From contig CAVZAF010000002.1 in assembly GCA_963773315.1 (NCBI GenBank), forward strand, positions 186,001 to 250,000: DNA of 64,000 nucleotides. Direction: 5' to 3'. Source of the DNA: DATKAS01 sp963773315. Lineage in GTDB: Bacteria; Actinomycetota; Acidimicrobiia; Acidimicrobiales; DATKAS01. Shown here in pieces: positions 39,195-48,644 of this stretch. Position 1 is the stretch's first letter; each line of letters opens with the position of its first letter. A model generated the notes under the pieces. The model was not told the origin of the DNA and did not search any database. It worked only from the letters and a program-made list of their open reading frames with translations. A program made the position numbers and the translations under genes.

Positions 39195-39597
39195 CGCCCG
39201 CCTTCTTCAGCACTGCGGGCTCGACGCCGACCTCTCGCCATGCGGCATAGGAGATGCCCTTTCGCTGGCTGTACTCCTTGGCCACCTTGACGAAGTCCGC
39301 CTCGAGCCCACTGAGGTCGACGCCCGCTTGAAGTGATCCGAGGTCGTTCAGCAGGTCCATCCGCTGCTGAACGAGCGTGAGGCGCGAGAGCGGGTCGGCA
39401 TTTGCGGCCTTTGCCTCAATCGCCTTGAGCTGCTTCTCGATCGATTCGGGCGTGCGCTTTCGTCCTCGTTTCGGCTTGTGCGCATCAAGCGCCTCGAGGT
39501 ACTTGCGGACGGTGATTCCCTGCTGCCGACCGGCCGCCAATGCCGCCTTGTGCTCTGCGGTCATGGGGGAGGCGGAACCCTTCTTGTTTGCAGGCAT
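39175..39597 (-). CDS. conserved Lys/Arg-rich hypothetical protein inserted between purQ and purL
   Basis: A 140-residue basic, mostly helical protein. TAEHKAALAAGRQQGITVRK is followed by LEALDAHKPKRGRKRTPES with an AT-hook-like KRGRKR, then IEKQLKAIEAKAANADPLSR. The C-terminal part (DLSGLEADFVKVAKEYSQRK, then ISYAAWREVGV) looks like a short helical bundle. I recall related proteins in Actinobacteria but no function; nucleic-acid binding is suggested by composition. It lies antisense inside the purine cluster, overlapping the purQ end. Codon use matches its neighbours. Confidence 0.65.
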   Translation of the reverse strand: MPANKKGSASPMTAEHKAALAAGRQQGITVRKYLEALDAHKPKRGRKRTPESIEKQLKAIEAKAANADPLSRLTLVQQRMDLLNDLGSLQAGVDLSGLEADFVKVAKEYSQRKGISYAAWREVGVEPAVLKKAGVSRAAR

Positions 39598-39702
39598 AGA
39601 GCGACTCTACGCCTGCGCGCTTTTGAGTTTGAATCGCGCGTCCGCGGAGTGGGAATTGGCCAAACGAACAGCACGGGGAAGTCCAACAGGTACTTTCAAC
39701 GC

Positions 39703-41821
39703 ATGCTGCATCGGGCGCTGGGCTTGACCGACGATGAGGCCGAGCAGATCTGCACGATCCTCGGCCGGGAGCCGAACCCGCTCGAGCTGGCGATGTACGC
39801 GGTGATGTGGTCCGAGCATTGCTCGTACAAGTCGTCGCGCTTGCACCTCAAGCGTCTCCCCACCGAAGCGCCTTGGGTCATCGTCGGGCCCGGTGAGAAC
39901 GCGGGCGTCGTCGACGTCGGTGACGGGATCGCGGTCGCGATCCGGATCGAGAGCCACAACCATCCGTCAGCGATCGAGCCCTATCAAGGTGCGGCCACGG
40001 GTGTCGGTGGCATCTTCCGCGACATCTTCACGATGGGCGCCCGGCCGATCGCGCTCATGGATCCGCTGCGATTCGGGCCGCTCGACGACCCACGCAGCCG
40101 TTGGATCGCGGAGGGCGTCGTCAGCGGCATCTCGGGATATGGCAACGCGGTCGGCGTCCCCACGGTCGGCGGCGAGGTCGTCTTCGACGCCACCTACCAG
40201 GGCAACCCACTCGTCAACGTGTTGTGCCTCGGCGTGCTGCCGCGGGAACGGCTCGTGCTCGGCCAGGCGAGCGGGATCGGCAACCTCGCGGTGCTCCTCG
40301 GCTCGTCGACCGGTCGCGACGGCATCGGTGGGGTGAGCGTGCTCGCCTCGGCCGGTTTCGCGGATGGAGACGCCGACGCATCGAAGCGCCCGTCGGTGCA
40401 GGTCGGCGACCCGTTCGAGGAGAAGCGACTGATCGAAGCGTGCCTCGCGCTCCTCGACGCGGGGCTCGTCGTCGGCATCCAGGACCTCGGCGGCGCAGGC
40501 CTCACGTGCGCGACTTCGGAGACAGCGTCACGAGGTGGCGTCGGGATGGACGTCGATGTCACTGCCGTGCCCTGCCGGGAGCTCGGCATGGAGCCGCACG
40601 AGGTCATGACGAGCGAGAGCCAGGAGCGAATGCTGGCGATCGTCGAACCGTCCGACTTCGACGAGGTGATGGCGATCTGTACACGCTGGGAGGTGCGCGC
40701 GACGGTGATCGGGAAGGTCACCGACTCGGGCCGCCTGCGCATCCTCGACGGCTTCGATGGCGAGGTGCTCGCGGATGTGCCCGCGGCCTCGCTCCACGAC
40801 GCGGCGCCCCTGTACGACCGGCCGCTCGAGCCGCAGCCCGTCATCACCCCTGGCCGAGCTCCAGATGTCGCAGACCCGGAGGCGCGCCTGCTCGACCTCC
40901 TGGCGGACACGTCCTGGATCTGGTCCCAATATGACCACCAGCTCTTCCTGAACACGGTCCAAGGGCCGGGCTCCGACGCGACGGTGCTCAGGCTCAAGCA
41001 CCCCGCGACCGGGCGTGACACTGGCCGAGGGCTCGCGTTGACGACCGACGGGAACCATCGCTGGTGCGCGGACGACCCGCGCCTCGGCACCGCGATGGTC
41101 GTCGCGGAAGCCGCTGCGAACCTCGCCGTGCGTAGGCGCGCGCCCGATCGCGCTCGTCAACTGCCTGAACTTCGGGAACCCAGAGCATCCGGCCGTGATG
41201 TGGCAGCTGTCCGAGTCGATCGACGGGATGGCAGAGGCGTGTCGTGCCCTCGAGGTGCCAGTCGTGGGCGGCAACGTCAGCCTCTACAACGAGACCGCCG
41301 GCCGTGACATCGATCCGACGCCCGTCGTCGGCATGCTCGGTCTCGTCGACAACCTCGATCGTCGACCTGCGGGCGCTCGTGTCGAGCCCGGGTCTCGCAT
41401 CGGGTGCATCGGTCCGCCCGTGCTCGATCTCGCGATGCACGCGAAGGTGCTCGACGTCGTGCGTGGGCTCGTTGCCGACGACGTGGTGGTGGGAGTCCAC
41501 GATGTCGCGGACGGGGGCGTCGCGCTCTGTGTCGCCGAGATGGCAGTCGCTTCGGAGTGCGGTGTCGACGTGCGTGCCCCGTGGCCCGATGCCGACTTCT
41601 TCGACGAGACGCCGTCGCGGATCGTCGTCGCCGTGGCTGAAGCCGACGTCGCTGCAGTCGTCGAGCGGTGCGGCGCTGCGGACGTGCCCATCGAATGGAT
41701 CGGCGCCGGGGGCGGCGAGCGCATCGTGATCGGCGAATCGATCGACGTAGCCCTCGCGACGGCACGGGCGCGATGGGCGAGCCGGTTGCCGGCTGCGTTC
41801 GGCACCGCGGTCACGCATTGA
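39703..41821 (+). CDS. purL: FGAM synthase large subunit PurL (frame break near 41128)
   Basis: The ATP-dependent subunit of FGAM synthase, about 706 residues from the ATG at 39703. Features: HRALGLTDDEAEQICTILGR, the WSEHCSYKSSR signature, IRIESHNHPSAIEPYQGAAT, GVGGIFRDIFTMGARPIALM and later LGGAGLTCATSETASRGG. One extra G near 41128 breaks the frame; without it the text reads NLACVGARPIALVNCLNFGNPE. The end joins EVPVVGGNVSLYNET and HDVADGGVALCVAEM. The length fits the small, PurS-dependent PurL type, agreeing with the purS gene upstream. Confidence 0.95.
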
Positions 41822-42733
41822 ACGACGCGGCCGTCGACGGCGCCGCGCAGATTCTCCGCGAAGGTGGGCTCGTCGCGTTTCCGACCGAGACGGTCTACGG
41901 GCTCGGCGCCGACGCATCCAGCAGCGAAGCGCTTCGCCGGCTCTATGCGGTGAAGGGCCGCCCGTCGGCCCACCCGGTCATCGTCCATCTCGCCTCGGTG
42001 TCGCAGCTCGGAGACTGGGCCGTCGACGTGTCCGCGTCGGCGCGTGCGCTCGCCGAGGCGTTCTGGCCGGGGCCGCTCACGATGGTGCTCGACCGCGCAT
42101 CACACGTGCTCGACGAGGTGACCGGGGGACGCGACACGGTGGGCGTGCGAGTGCCGAACGCACCGTTGGCCCTCGCCTTGCTCGAAGCGTTCGGCGGGGG
42201 CGTCGCAGCTCCGTCGGCGAACCGGTTCGGGCATGTGAGTCCGACGACTGCGGAGGCGGTGCGGGCCGAGCTCGGTGACGATGTCGACGCCGTGCTCGAC
42301 GGCGGCGCCGTGCGATGTCGGCGTCGAGTCGACGATCGTCGAGCTGACGGGCGAACGACCGACGCTGCTTCGACCGGGAGCGGTGACCGTGTCTCAGCTC
42401 GAGGCGGTGATCGGCGAACCGATCGCGGAACCGCACGGTGAGAGCCGAGCCCCCGGGATGCTCGCTTCGCACTATGCGCCAGCCGCCGTCGTCGAGGTCG
42501 TCACGGCGGATGCGCTCGACGCGAGAGCCTCCGAGTTGCGGAGTGCGGGACAGCACGTCGTCACGATCGTGCCGAGCGCCGATCTCGACACCGACGCTCG
42601 AGCGCTCTACGCGCGCTTGCGCGCCGCCGACGAGGAAGGTGCCGACTTCGTGCTCGCGGTGTTGCCGCGCGAGGAAGGGATCGGCGCTGCGATCGCGGAT
42701 CGCCTGCGGAAAGCGGCTGGACCGCGAGGATGA
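41818..42733 (+). CDS. Sua5/YciO/YrdC-family threonylcarbamoyl-AMP synthase (frame break near 42307)
   Basis: Makes threonylcarbamoyl-AMP for the t6A37 modification of ANN-decoding tRNAs. The TTG at 41818 overlaps the purL stop. The YrdC core is visible: REGGLVAFPTETVYGLGADA, LYAVKGRPSAHPVIVH, FWPGPLTMVL, VGVRVPNAP and AAPSANRFGHVSPTTAE. After one extra base near 42307 it continues VESTIVELTGERPTLLRPG, then a C-terminal Sua5-type domain (PGMLASHYAPAAVVEVV). Long, Sua5-type architecture. Start codon uncertain. Confidence 0.9.
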
Positions 42734-42750
42734 CCCTCAGGTCATGAGCG

Positions 42751-43272
42751 TCAGATCGCGATGATGATGCCGGCGACGATCGCCGCGACTACGAGCACGA
42801 TCACGATGCTGATGAGGATGTTGCGACCCTTGTGGTCGTCGTCTGTCTCGAGCGGGGTGATCGGCCGCGGGCCGGCGGACGCGACGTCGGCGGCACGCTC
42901 GGCCTGCACCACGGCTGATGCCGTCGCGGCAGTGGCGGGGTCCATCACGGGCGCGGTCTGCGTCGGTGACGCCGCCTCGGCCACGGGGTCGCGAGCGACC
43001 TCGACAGCGGCGTCGGACGGTGGTCCGGCGACGGCATCGGCGGCGGCAGGAGCGACGGTTGGCGGCGGCGGCGCCACTCGAAACGACGGAGGAGGCGCGG
43101 GCGGCGCGGGCGGCGGAGGGGGCGCGGGCGGCTTCGGCGCGGTCGCCGCGGGCGCAGGCGCGAACACGACCGTCGCACCGGCCTCGGCGGCCTCGGGACG
43201 GATGAAGGCAACCGTCTCCCGGGGTGCGGCCTCGGGATCAGCGGATTCAGTGGGCGGGTTGTGATCGCTCAT
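42751..43272 (-). CDS. Pro/Ala-rich protein with C-terminal membrane anchor
   Basis: A 173-residue protein. The N-terminal 140 residues are disordered in type, with a polyproline stretch (PPAPPPPPAPPAPPPS) and many Ala/Val. Near the end comes DDDHKGRN and then a hydrophobic helix (ILISIVIVLVVAAIVAGIII) that reaches the C-terminus, as in tail-anchored proteins. No enzymatic motif. The J-domain gene lies 36 bases upstream on the same strand, so they may be co-transcribed. Function unknown. Confidence 0.65.
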   Translation of the reverse strand: MSDHNPPTESADPEAAPRETVAFIRPEAAEAGATVVFAPAPAATAPKPPAPPPPPAPPAPPPSFRVAPPPPTVAPAAADAVAGPPSDAAVEVARDPVAEAASPTQTAPVMDPATAATASAVVQAERAADVASAGPRPITPLETDDDHKGRNILISIVIVLVVAAIVAGIIIAI

Positions 43273-43308
43273 CGGCTTGCTTCACGGTAGGGCACGGCTG
43301 GGTGGGAG

Positions 43309-43884
43309 TCAGGCATCCGACTCCTCCTCGAAGTCTTCGGCACTCAGCTGGTTCACCATGAGCACGTACAGGTCCCGCACGGCGTCGGTGTCGGGCGCAG
43401 CGATCCACCAGGGCTCGATCGTGCCCACCGTGATCGACACCATGGTCGCCCCGGCCTCCGGCATGAGCTCGAGGCGGCAGAAGCACGGTGAGGGCTCCTG
43501 GAGGTGCACTTCGAGCAGCCCGGGCGGGTCGGCATAGAGCGGCTCGCCGATCCAGTGGCTGACGATGAAGAGCCGTTCGAACGCCTCGGGACGCATGCAG
43601 TCGATCACGAACGAAGCGACGTCGGTCGAGATGCGCGCGACCCTGCGCACGGGCGGCTGCGCAGGCTCAGGCGCCGCCGGCGGGGAGACGCGCTCACCGC
43701 GGATGAGCTTCACCACTTGGTCGAACGCCACGTTGACCTCCCGCATGCGCCGCTCGGCGTCGGGGTCGCCGGCAGCGCGGTCGGGATGGAGCTCGAGCGC
43801 GAGCTTGCGTCGCGCGGCCCGGACCTCATCCAGTGTCGCCGCGCGCGACACGCCGAGCACCGCAAACGCGTCGCGGTCGGTCAT
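43309..43884 (-). CDS. J-domain protein with unassigned C-terminal domain
   Basis: A 191-residue protein. The N-terminal 60 residues form a J domain (DAFAVLGVSRAATLDEVRAA, HPD in LELHPDRAAGD), which implies contact with DnaK. The remaining 120 residues after a short Pro/Ala linker contain FVIDCMRPEAFERLFIVSHW and VSITVGTIEPWWIAAPD, which I do not recognise; the pattern looks like an alpha/beta client-binding or regulatory domain. The ATG overlaps the end of the upstream kinase gene (ATGA). It has no zinc finger, so it is a type III J-protein. Confidence 0.78.
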   Translation of the reverse strand: MTDRDAFAVLGVSRAATLDEVRAARRKLALELHPDRAAGDPDAERRMREVNVAFDQVVKLIRGERVSPPAAPEPAQPPVRRVARISTDVASFVIDCMRPEAFERLFIVSHWIGEPLYADPPGLLEVHLQEPSPCFCRLELMPEAGATMVSITVGTIEPWWIAAPDTDAVRDLYVLMVNQLSAEDFEEESDA

Positions 43885-45301
43885 CCGCGGTCTCTCATCG
43901 CGCCGTATGCCGCGCGGATCGTGGCCCGATCCACACTGGGATCAGGCTCGAGCTCAGCTACCGGTGTCCCCTTCCAGGCGTGCGCGACGGCGGCAACTTC
44001 GGCCCCGTGGAGGAGCGCGGCGGCCTGCACGCACGCGCCCTTTGCCACATGCTCGGCGTCGTCGGGAACGACGACGGTCATGCCCGACAGGTCGGCGACG
44101 ATGCGTCTGTACGCGTGCGAGTGCGCGCCACCCCCAACGAGCACGATGCCGCGCGCCCTCGACGGGCACTCCAGCGGCGTCGAGGGCGTCGATGCCATCG
44201 AGCAGGCCGCACACCACGCCTTCGAACGCCGCTCTGGCGATCTGCTCGCGAGTGACGTCACTTCGCAGGCCCGTGATCATCCCGGTCGCGTCGGGGCGGT
44301 TCGGCGTGCGCTCACCGTCGAACCAAGGCAGCACGGCCACGCCACCCGCGCCCGCCGGCGCGTCGAGAGCGAGGACGCCGAGACGGTCGTCGTCGACGCC
44401 GAGCAACCGAGCGACCGCGTCGGTGACCTTTGTCGCGTTCAGCGTGCACACGAGAGGGAGGAACTTGCCTGTGGCATCCGCGAACCCTGCGACCGCGCCC
44501 GTGGGGTCGCTCGTCGCGCGGTCGCTCACGGCGTACGCCGTTCCTGAGGTGCCGAGCGACATCGAGATCTCACCCGCGCCGAGCCCTGTGCCGAGCGCGG
44601 CGGCCATGTTGTCGCCAGTGCCGCACGCCACCTTCGGTCTCCCGTCGCCGTCGGTCCACTCGCCAGCGGGATCCGACGGCCCGAGGACCGCGGGAAGCAT
44701 CGCCTTCCAATCCAGGCCGGCGTCGACGATCTCCAACAGGTCGTAGCGATAACGCTCCTCGAGCGGCGACCAGTAGCCCGTGCCGGAGGCATCGCCGCGG
44801 TCGGTCACGAGCTGCCCGCTGAGCTTCCACGTGAGCCAATCGTGCGGCAGGCAGACGTGGCGCATGCGCGCCCAGGCGTCGGCCTCGCTGCGGTGCAGCC
44901 ACGACAGCTTGGTGATCGTGAGCGCAGGCACGGGCACGCTCCCGACGGCCTCGGCCCACGCCTCCGGTCCACCGAGCTTCTTGATCAGCCAACCCACATC
45001 GGGTGCGGTCTCGGTGTCGTTCCAGAGCTTGGCCGGTCGCACTGGGGTGCCCTGTTCGTCTGTCGCCACCATGCCGTGCTGCTGTCCGGCGACCGAGATC
45101 GCCTCGACCCGCGGTGCGCCTGCTTGGGCCCATGCGGCCTCGAACGCCCGTCCACCAAGCAAGCGGGTCTTGCTCGCTGCGCGGAGGTGACGTATGGGGA
45201 TGGCGGGCCCGGCCGCTGGCGACAAGCGCTCCGGTGTCTGCATCCCTCACCTCGACCTTCGTGGACTGCGTGGACGAGTCGATGCCAGCGACCAGAGCCA
45301 T
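43881..45301 (-). CDS. FGGY-family carbohydrate kinase, xylulokinase-like (two frame breaks)
   Basis: Phosphorylates a pentulose or a related sugar. The ATG at 45301 gives ALVAGIDSSTQSTKVEVRDA, the FGGY phosphate-1 motif. Joined across breaks near 45149 and 44158 it continues EAISVAGQQHGMV, KLWNDTETAPDVGWL, HDWLTWKLSGQLVTDRGDAS, SLGTSGTAYAVSD and finally ARGIVLVGGGAHSHAYRRI, the adenosine motif. GQQHGMV and RPAKLWNDT fit xylulokinase best, but FGGY specificity is hard to read. The end overlaps the J-domain gene by four bases. Divergent from the 6-phosphogluconate dehydrogenase gene, with which it could serve pentose metabolism. Confidence 0.87.
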
Positions 45302-45385
45302 GGCCCCATTGTCACCCACATCGTCCGATGCGCCTCCCGGCCCGGCGCGGCATGATGCGGCGGGGCAAACCGAAAGGACGCACGG

Positions 45386-46399
45386 ATGCAGCTCGGAATG
45401 GTCGGTCTGGGGCGCATGGGAGCAGGGCTCGTCGGCCGCCTGACCCGCGCCGGTCACGATTGCGTGGGTTCCGACCCGAGCCCCGAGGCTCGAAAGACGA
45501 TCGAAGGTTTCGGTGCGCAGAGCGCGGACTCGATGGCCGATCTCGTGAAGAAGCTCGAGAAGCCGCGGGCGATCTGGCTGATGGTGCCGGCGGCGATCAC
45601 GGGCAGGCTCGTCGACGAGGTCGCCGAGCTGCTCGAGCCCGGCGACATCATCATCGATGGCGGCAACAGCTACTACCGCGACGACGTGGATCGCGCGGCG
45701 AAGCTGAAGCCGAAGGGCATCCACTACGTCGACGTCGGCACCAGCGGCGGCGTGTTCGGCCTCGAGCGCGGCTTCTGCCTCATGATCGGGGGCGAAGACG
45801 ACGTGGTGAAGCACCTCGACCCGATCTTCAAGACGATCGCTCCCGGCGTGGAGTCGGCCGAGCGGACGCCCGGACGCACGGGTGAGCCGACACCGGCCGA
45901 GAACGGCTACCTGCACTGCGGCCCTCCGGGTGCCGGGCACTTCGTGAAGATGGTGCACAACGGCGTCGAGTACGGCCTCATGGCCGCGTACGCCGAAGGG
46001 CTGAACATCATCAAGAACGCCGACGTCGGCCTCAAAGACCACGTCGTCGACGCGGAGACGACGCCGCTGCGCGACCCGCAGTACTACCAATACGAGATCA
46101 ACATCGGCGACGTCGCGGAGGTGTGGCGCCGCGGCAGCGTCGTCGCGTCGTGGCTCATCGACCTCACCGCGGCGGCGTTCGTCTCGGACCCGGCACTCGA
46201 CCACCTCCACGGCCGCGTGTCCGACTCGGGTGAAGGCCGCTGGACGGTGCTCGCTGCCGTCGACGAGGGTGTGCCGAGCCACGTGATCAGCGCGTCGCTC
46301 TACGACCGCTTCGAGTCACGTGAGGCGTCGGTCTTCGCGAACAAGATCCTCGCCGCGATGCGCGAGCAGTTCGGCGGTCACGCAGAGAAGCACGACTGA
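45386..46399 (+). CDS. gnd: 6-phosphogluconate dehydrogenase, short (Gnd-like, decarboxylating) form
   Basis: Oxidises 6-phosphogluconate to ribulose 5-phosphate in the pentose phosphate pathway. The 337-residue protein starts MQLGMVGLGRMGAGLVGRL (Rossmann GxGxxG). It has IIDGGNSYYRDDVDRAAKL, VDVGTSGGVFGLERGFCLM and the catalytic segment GAGHFVKMVHNGVEYGLMA. Length matches the short dehydrogenases of the YqeC/GntZ type, often NAD-dependent, rather than the 470-residue NADP form. The hairpin beyond its stop is listed separately. Confidence 0.93.
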   Translation: MQLGMVGLGRMGAGLVGRLTRAGHDCVGSDPSPEARKTIEGFGAQSADSMADLVKKLEKPRAIWLMVPAAITGRLVDEVAELLEPGDIIIDGGNSYYRDDVDRAAKLKPKGIHYVDVGTSGGVFGLERGFCLMIGGEDDVVKHLDPIFKTIAPGVESAERTPGRTGEPTPAENGYLHCGPPGAGHFVKMVHNGVEYGLMAAYAEGLNIIKNADVGLKDHVVDAETTPLRDPQYYQYEINIGDVAEVWRRGSVVASWLIDLTAAAFVSDPALDHLHGRVSDSGEGRWTVLAAVDEGVPSHVISASLYDRFESREASVFANKILAAMREQFGGHAEKHD

Positions 46400-46405
46400 A
46401 TTCAT

Positions 46406-46432
46406 CCGTCGGCAAGGAGACCTTTCCGACGG
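46406..46432. terminator. bidirectional hairpin between gnd and the nitroreductase gene
   Basis: CCGTCGG at 46406-46412 pairs with CCGACGG at 46426-46432, and AAGG/CCTT extends the stem inside. It sits in the 42-base gap between the convergent gnd and nitroreductase genes, seven bases after the gnd stop. Confidence 0.7.
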
Positions 46433-46441
46433 AGCTAATGC

Positions 46442-47129
46442 TCAGCGTTTCGGCGGGCCAGCAGAGGTGAAGCGCGCGTCAGGCGGGTCGACCGCCCATG
46501 CGGCCTCGCCACCCCACGTGTCGTCGTAGACCAGCTCGCGGATCGGCCGGCGCCGAACCGGGCCGTGGTGACCTTGTGGTCGCCCGAGCGTGATCGTCGC
46601 GCTCACCGCGACGCCCTGCGGGATGCCCAGCAGCTCGCGCAGCTCGGGCTCGACGAACGCGTGCCAGCCCGTGAGCGCGCCGCCGTACCCGAGCGCTCGT
46701 GCGGCGAGCAGCAGGTTCTGGCACGCCGGGTAGATCGACGCACCCTCCGTGTAGTGGACATCGCGGTACCGCACGAGGCACGCCAGGACGACGACCGGGA
46801 TCTGCTCGAAGTGGTCGACGTAGTGCTGCATGGTGCGAGCCATCCGCGCCTTGGGGGACGAGTCGTCGCGACCGGTCCCCTCCTCGTATCCGTCGCTCGC
46901 GACCTTCGCCGCCCATCCCGCCCGGAACGACGTTGCCGAGCAGTCGCTTCGCTTCGATCGCCTTCGGCCCGTCACGCAGCACGAGGAAGCGAAATGGCTG
47001 CCGGTTGCTTCCGGAGGGCGCGCGAGACGCAGCGAACATCATGGTTGCGAGGTCGTCGTCGGGGATCGGGTCGGTCGTGTAGCGGCGGATCGCGCGTGTC
47101 GTCGCGATGCCTTCGAGCAAAGAGATCAC
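46442..47129 (-). CDS. nitroreductase-family FMN oxidoreductase (frame break near 46929)
   Basis: An NAD(P)H- and FMN-dependent oxidoreductase of about 228 residues. ISLLEGIATTRAIRRYTTDP and APSGSNRQPFRFLVLRDG form the FMN-binding start. One extra base near 46929 breaks the frame; joined, it reads GNVFRAGWAAKVASDGYEEG. Then VVLACLVRYRDVHYTEGASI, QNLLLAARALGYGGALTGWH and the tail. Substrate unknown. The enoyl-CoA hydratase gene ends 13 bases upstream, so the pair probably form one operon. Confidence 0.85.
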
Positions 47130-47142
47130 GCCGGGCTCTCTT

Positions 47143-47929
47143 CTATCGCCCCTTGAACTCCGCTGGGCGCTTCTCGAGGAACGAGGCCATGCCTTCCTTG
47201 AAGTCCTCGCTGCGGAAGAGAGGCAGCAGCTGCAGGAAGACGTGGTGCACGTTCTGCTCGAACGTCTCGGTCTCGGCCATCCGCATCATCCGCTTCGTCG
47301 CCGCGCACGGCGAGCGGGGCGTTCGCCGCGATCTCGAGTGCCAGGGCCCGTGTTGCGTCGGGCAGCTGGGTGTCGGGCACGACCTGGTTGACGAGTCCGA
47401 GCTCGAGGCACTCCTTGGCCATGAGCGTGCGACCCGTGAACGCGATCTCGGCTGCCTTCGCGTAGCCGACCATCCGTGGCAGCAGCCATGTGCCGCCGCT
47501 CTCGGGAAGGATGCCGCGCTTCGTGAACGCGGCGGCGAGCTTGGACGACTCCCCGGCGATGCGGATGTCGCAGCCCAGGGCGATGTCCATTCCGTAGCCG
47601 GCGGCACCGCCGTTCAGCGAGCAGACCGTCGGCGTGTCGACGCTGTGCAGCACGATCGGCGGAGCATCCCGAAGGTCGAACTCACCGGGGCTCGCGCCGA
47701 TGTTCCCCAGCCCGCCGCCGGACGACTGCGCCGCGATGTCGAGACCCGCACAGAACGCCCGTCCGTTGCCGGTCAGCACGATCACTCGGACCTCGGGGTC
47801 GCGGTCGGCCTCGATGAGCCGCTTCGACAGCTCGAACAGCATCGGACCCGAGATCGTGTTCATCTTGTCGGGCCGGTTGAACGTGAGGGTCGCGATGTGA
47901 TCGGAGACGTCGTACAGGAGCTCGCTCAT
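47143..47929 (-). CDS. enoyl-CoA hydratase/isomerase family protein (frame break near 47302)
   Basis: A crotonase-fold enzyme of about 261 residues from the ATG at 47929. SELLYDVSDHIATLTFNRPD and FCAGLDIAAQSSGG (oxyanion hole) are present, as is CSLNGGAAGYGMDIALGCDI. The catalytic Glu region reads ILPESGGTWLLPRMVG. One extra G near 47302 breaks the frame; joined, the end reads TFEQNVHHVFLQLLPLFRSE and finishes EKRPAEFKGR. It acts on CoA thioesters, perhaps in fatty-acid degradation, but the substrate is not evident. Confidence 0.88.
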
Positions 47930-48635
47930 GGCGACGAACAGTACCGTTCGGTCGATGAGCGAGACCCCTGCTGCTGTGCCGCAACTGACGTACCGGGGTC
48001 CGCTCCCGGGCACCACCGAAGTGCTGTTGATCCGTCACGGCCGCTCTGCGGACGTGGTGCCCGGCACGCCCGAGTCACACGATCCCGGCCTCCACGCCGT
48101 CGGCCGAGGGCAGGCACAGGCGCTCGCGACCCGGCTCGCGAGCAAGAAGATCGACGCGGTCTACGCCTCTCATCTCGCGCGCGCGATCGAGACCGCGCGG
48201 CCGCTCGCAGACGCGCGTGGCCTGCCCGTCACCGTGGTCGAGGACCTCCAGGAGGTGCTTCTCGGCGACTGGGGCGAGGGCGAGTTCCGCCGTCGCGCCG
48301 CGATCGGCGACCCGGAATTCCTCGCTGCGATGGCCACGGGCCGATGGGACGCGATCCCCGGCGCCGAGCGTGACGAGGATCTGCGGGCGCGGGTCACCAC
48401 GACGGTCCTCGGCTTTGGCGCCGCTCACATCGACCAGACGATCGCCGTCGTATCTCACGGCGGCGCGATCAATGCGTGCCTGGCGGGGCTGCTCGAGATC
48501 GACCGCTCGCACATCGCGTCGATCGAGAACACGAGCATCACGACCGTGCATCTCCGCGAGGGCGCGCCGGCACGCCTCATCACGATGAACGACTGCAATC
48601 ACATCTACGACCCGGTGCTCGGGCCGCTCGATTGA
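47928..48635 (+). CDS. histidine phosphatase superfamily protein
   Basis: About 226-235 residues. Two starts are possible, the ATG at 47928 or 47955 (SETPAAVPQLTYRG). The catalytic VLLIRHGRSADVVPG begins the domain; QALATRLASKKIDAVYASHL and RAIETARPLAD follow, then the acid residue region EVLLGDWGEGEF and the second His in AVVSHGGAINACLAG. This is the phosphoglycerate-mutase-like fold; members dephosphorylate sugars, nucleotides or cofactors. Specificity unknown. It overlaps the start of the divergent crotonase gene by two bases if the first ATG is used. Confidence 0.87.
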   Translation: MATNSTVRSMSETPAAVPQLTYRGPLPGTTEVLLIRHGRSADVVPGTPESHDPGLHAVGRGQAQALATRLASKKIDAVYASHLARAIETARPLADARGLPVTVVEDLQEVLLGDWGEGEFRRRAAIGDPEFLAAMATGRWDAIPGAERDEDLRARVTTTVLGFGAAHIDQTIAVVSHGGAINACLAGLLEIDRSHIASIENTSITTVHLREGAPARLITMNDCNHIYDPVLGPLD

Positions 48636-48644
48636 CCCGCGAGC

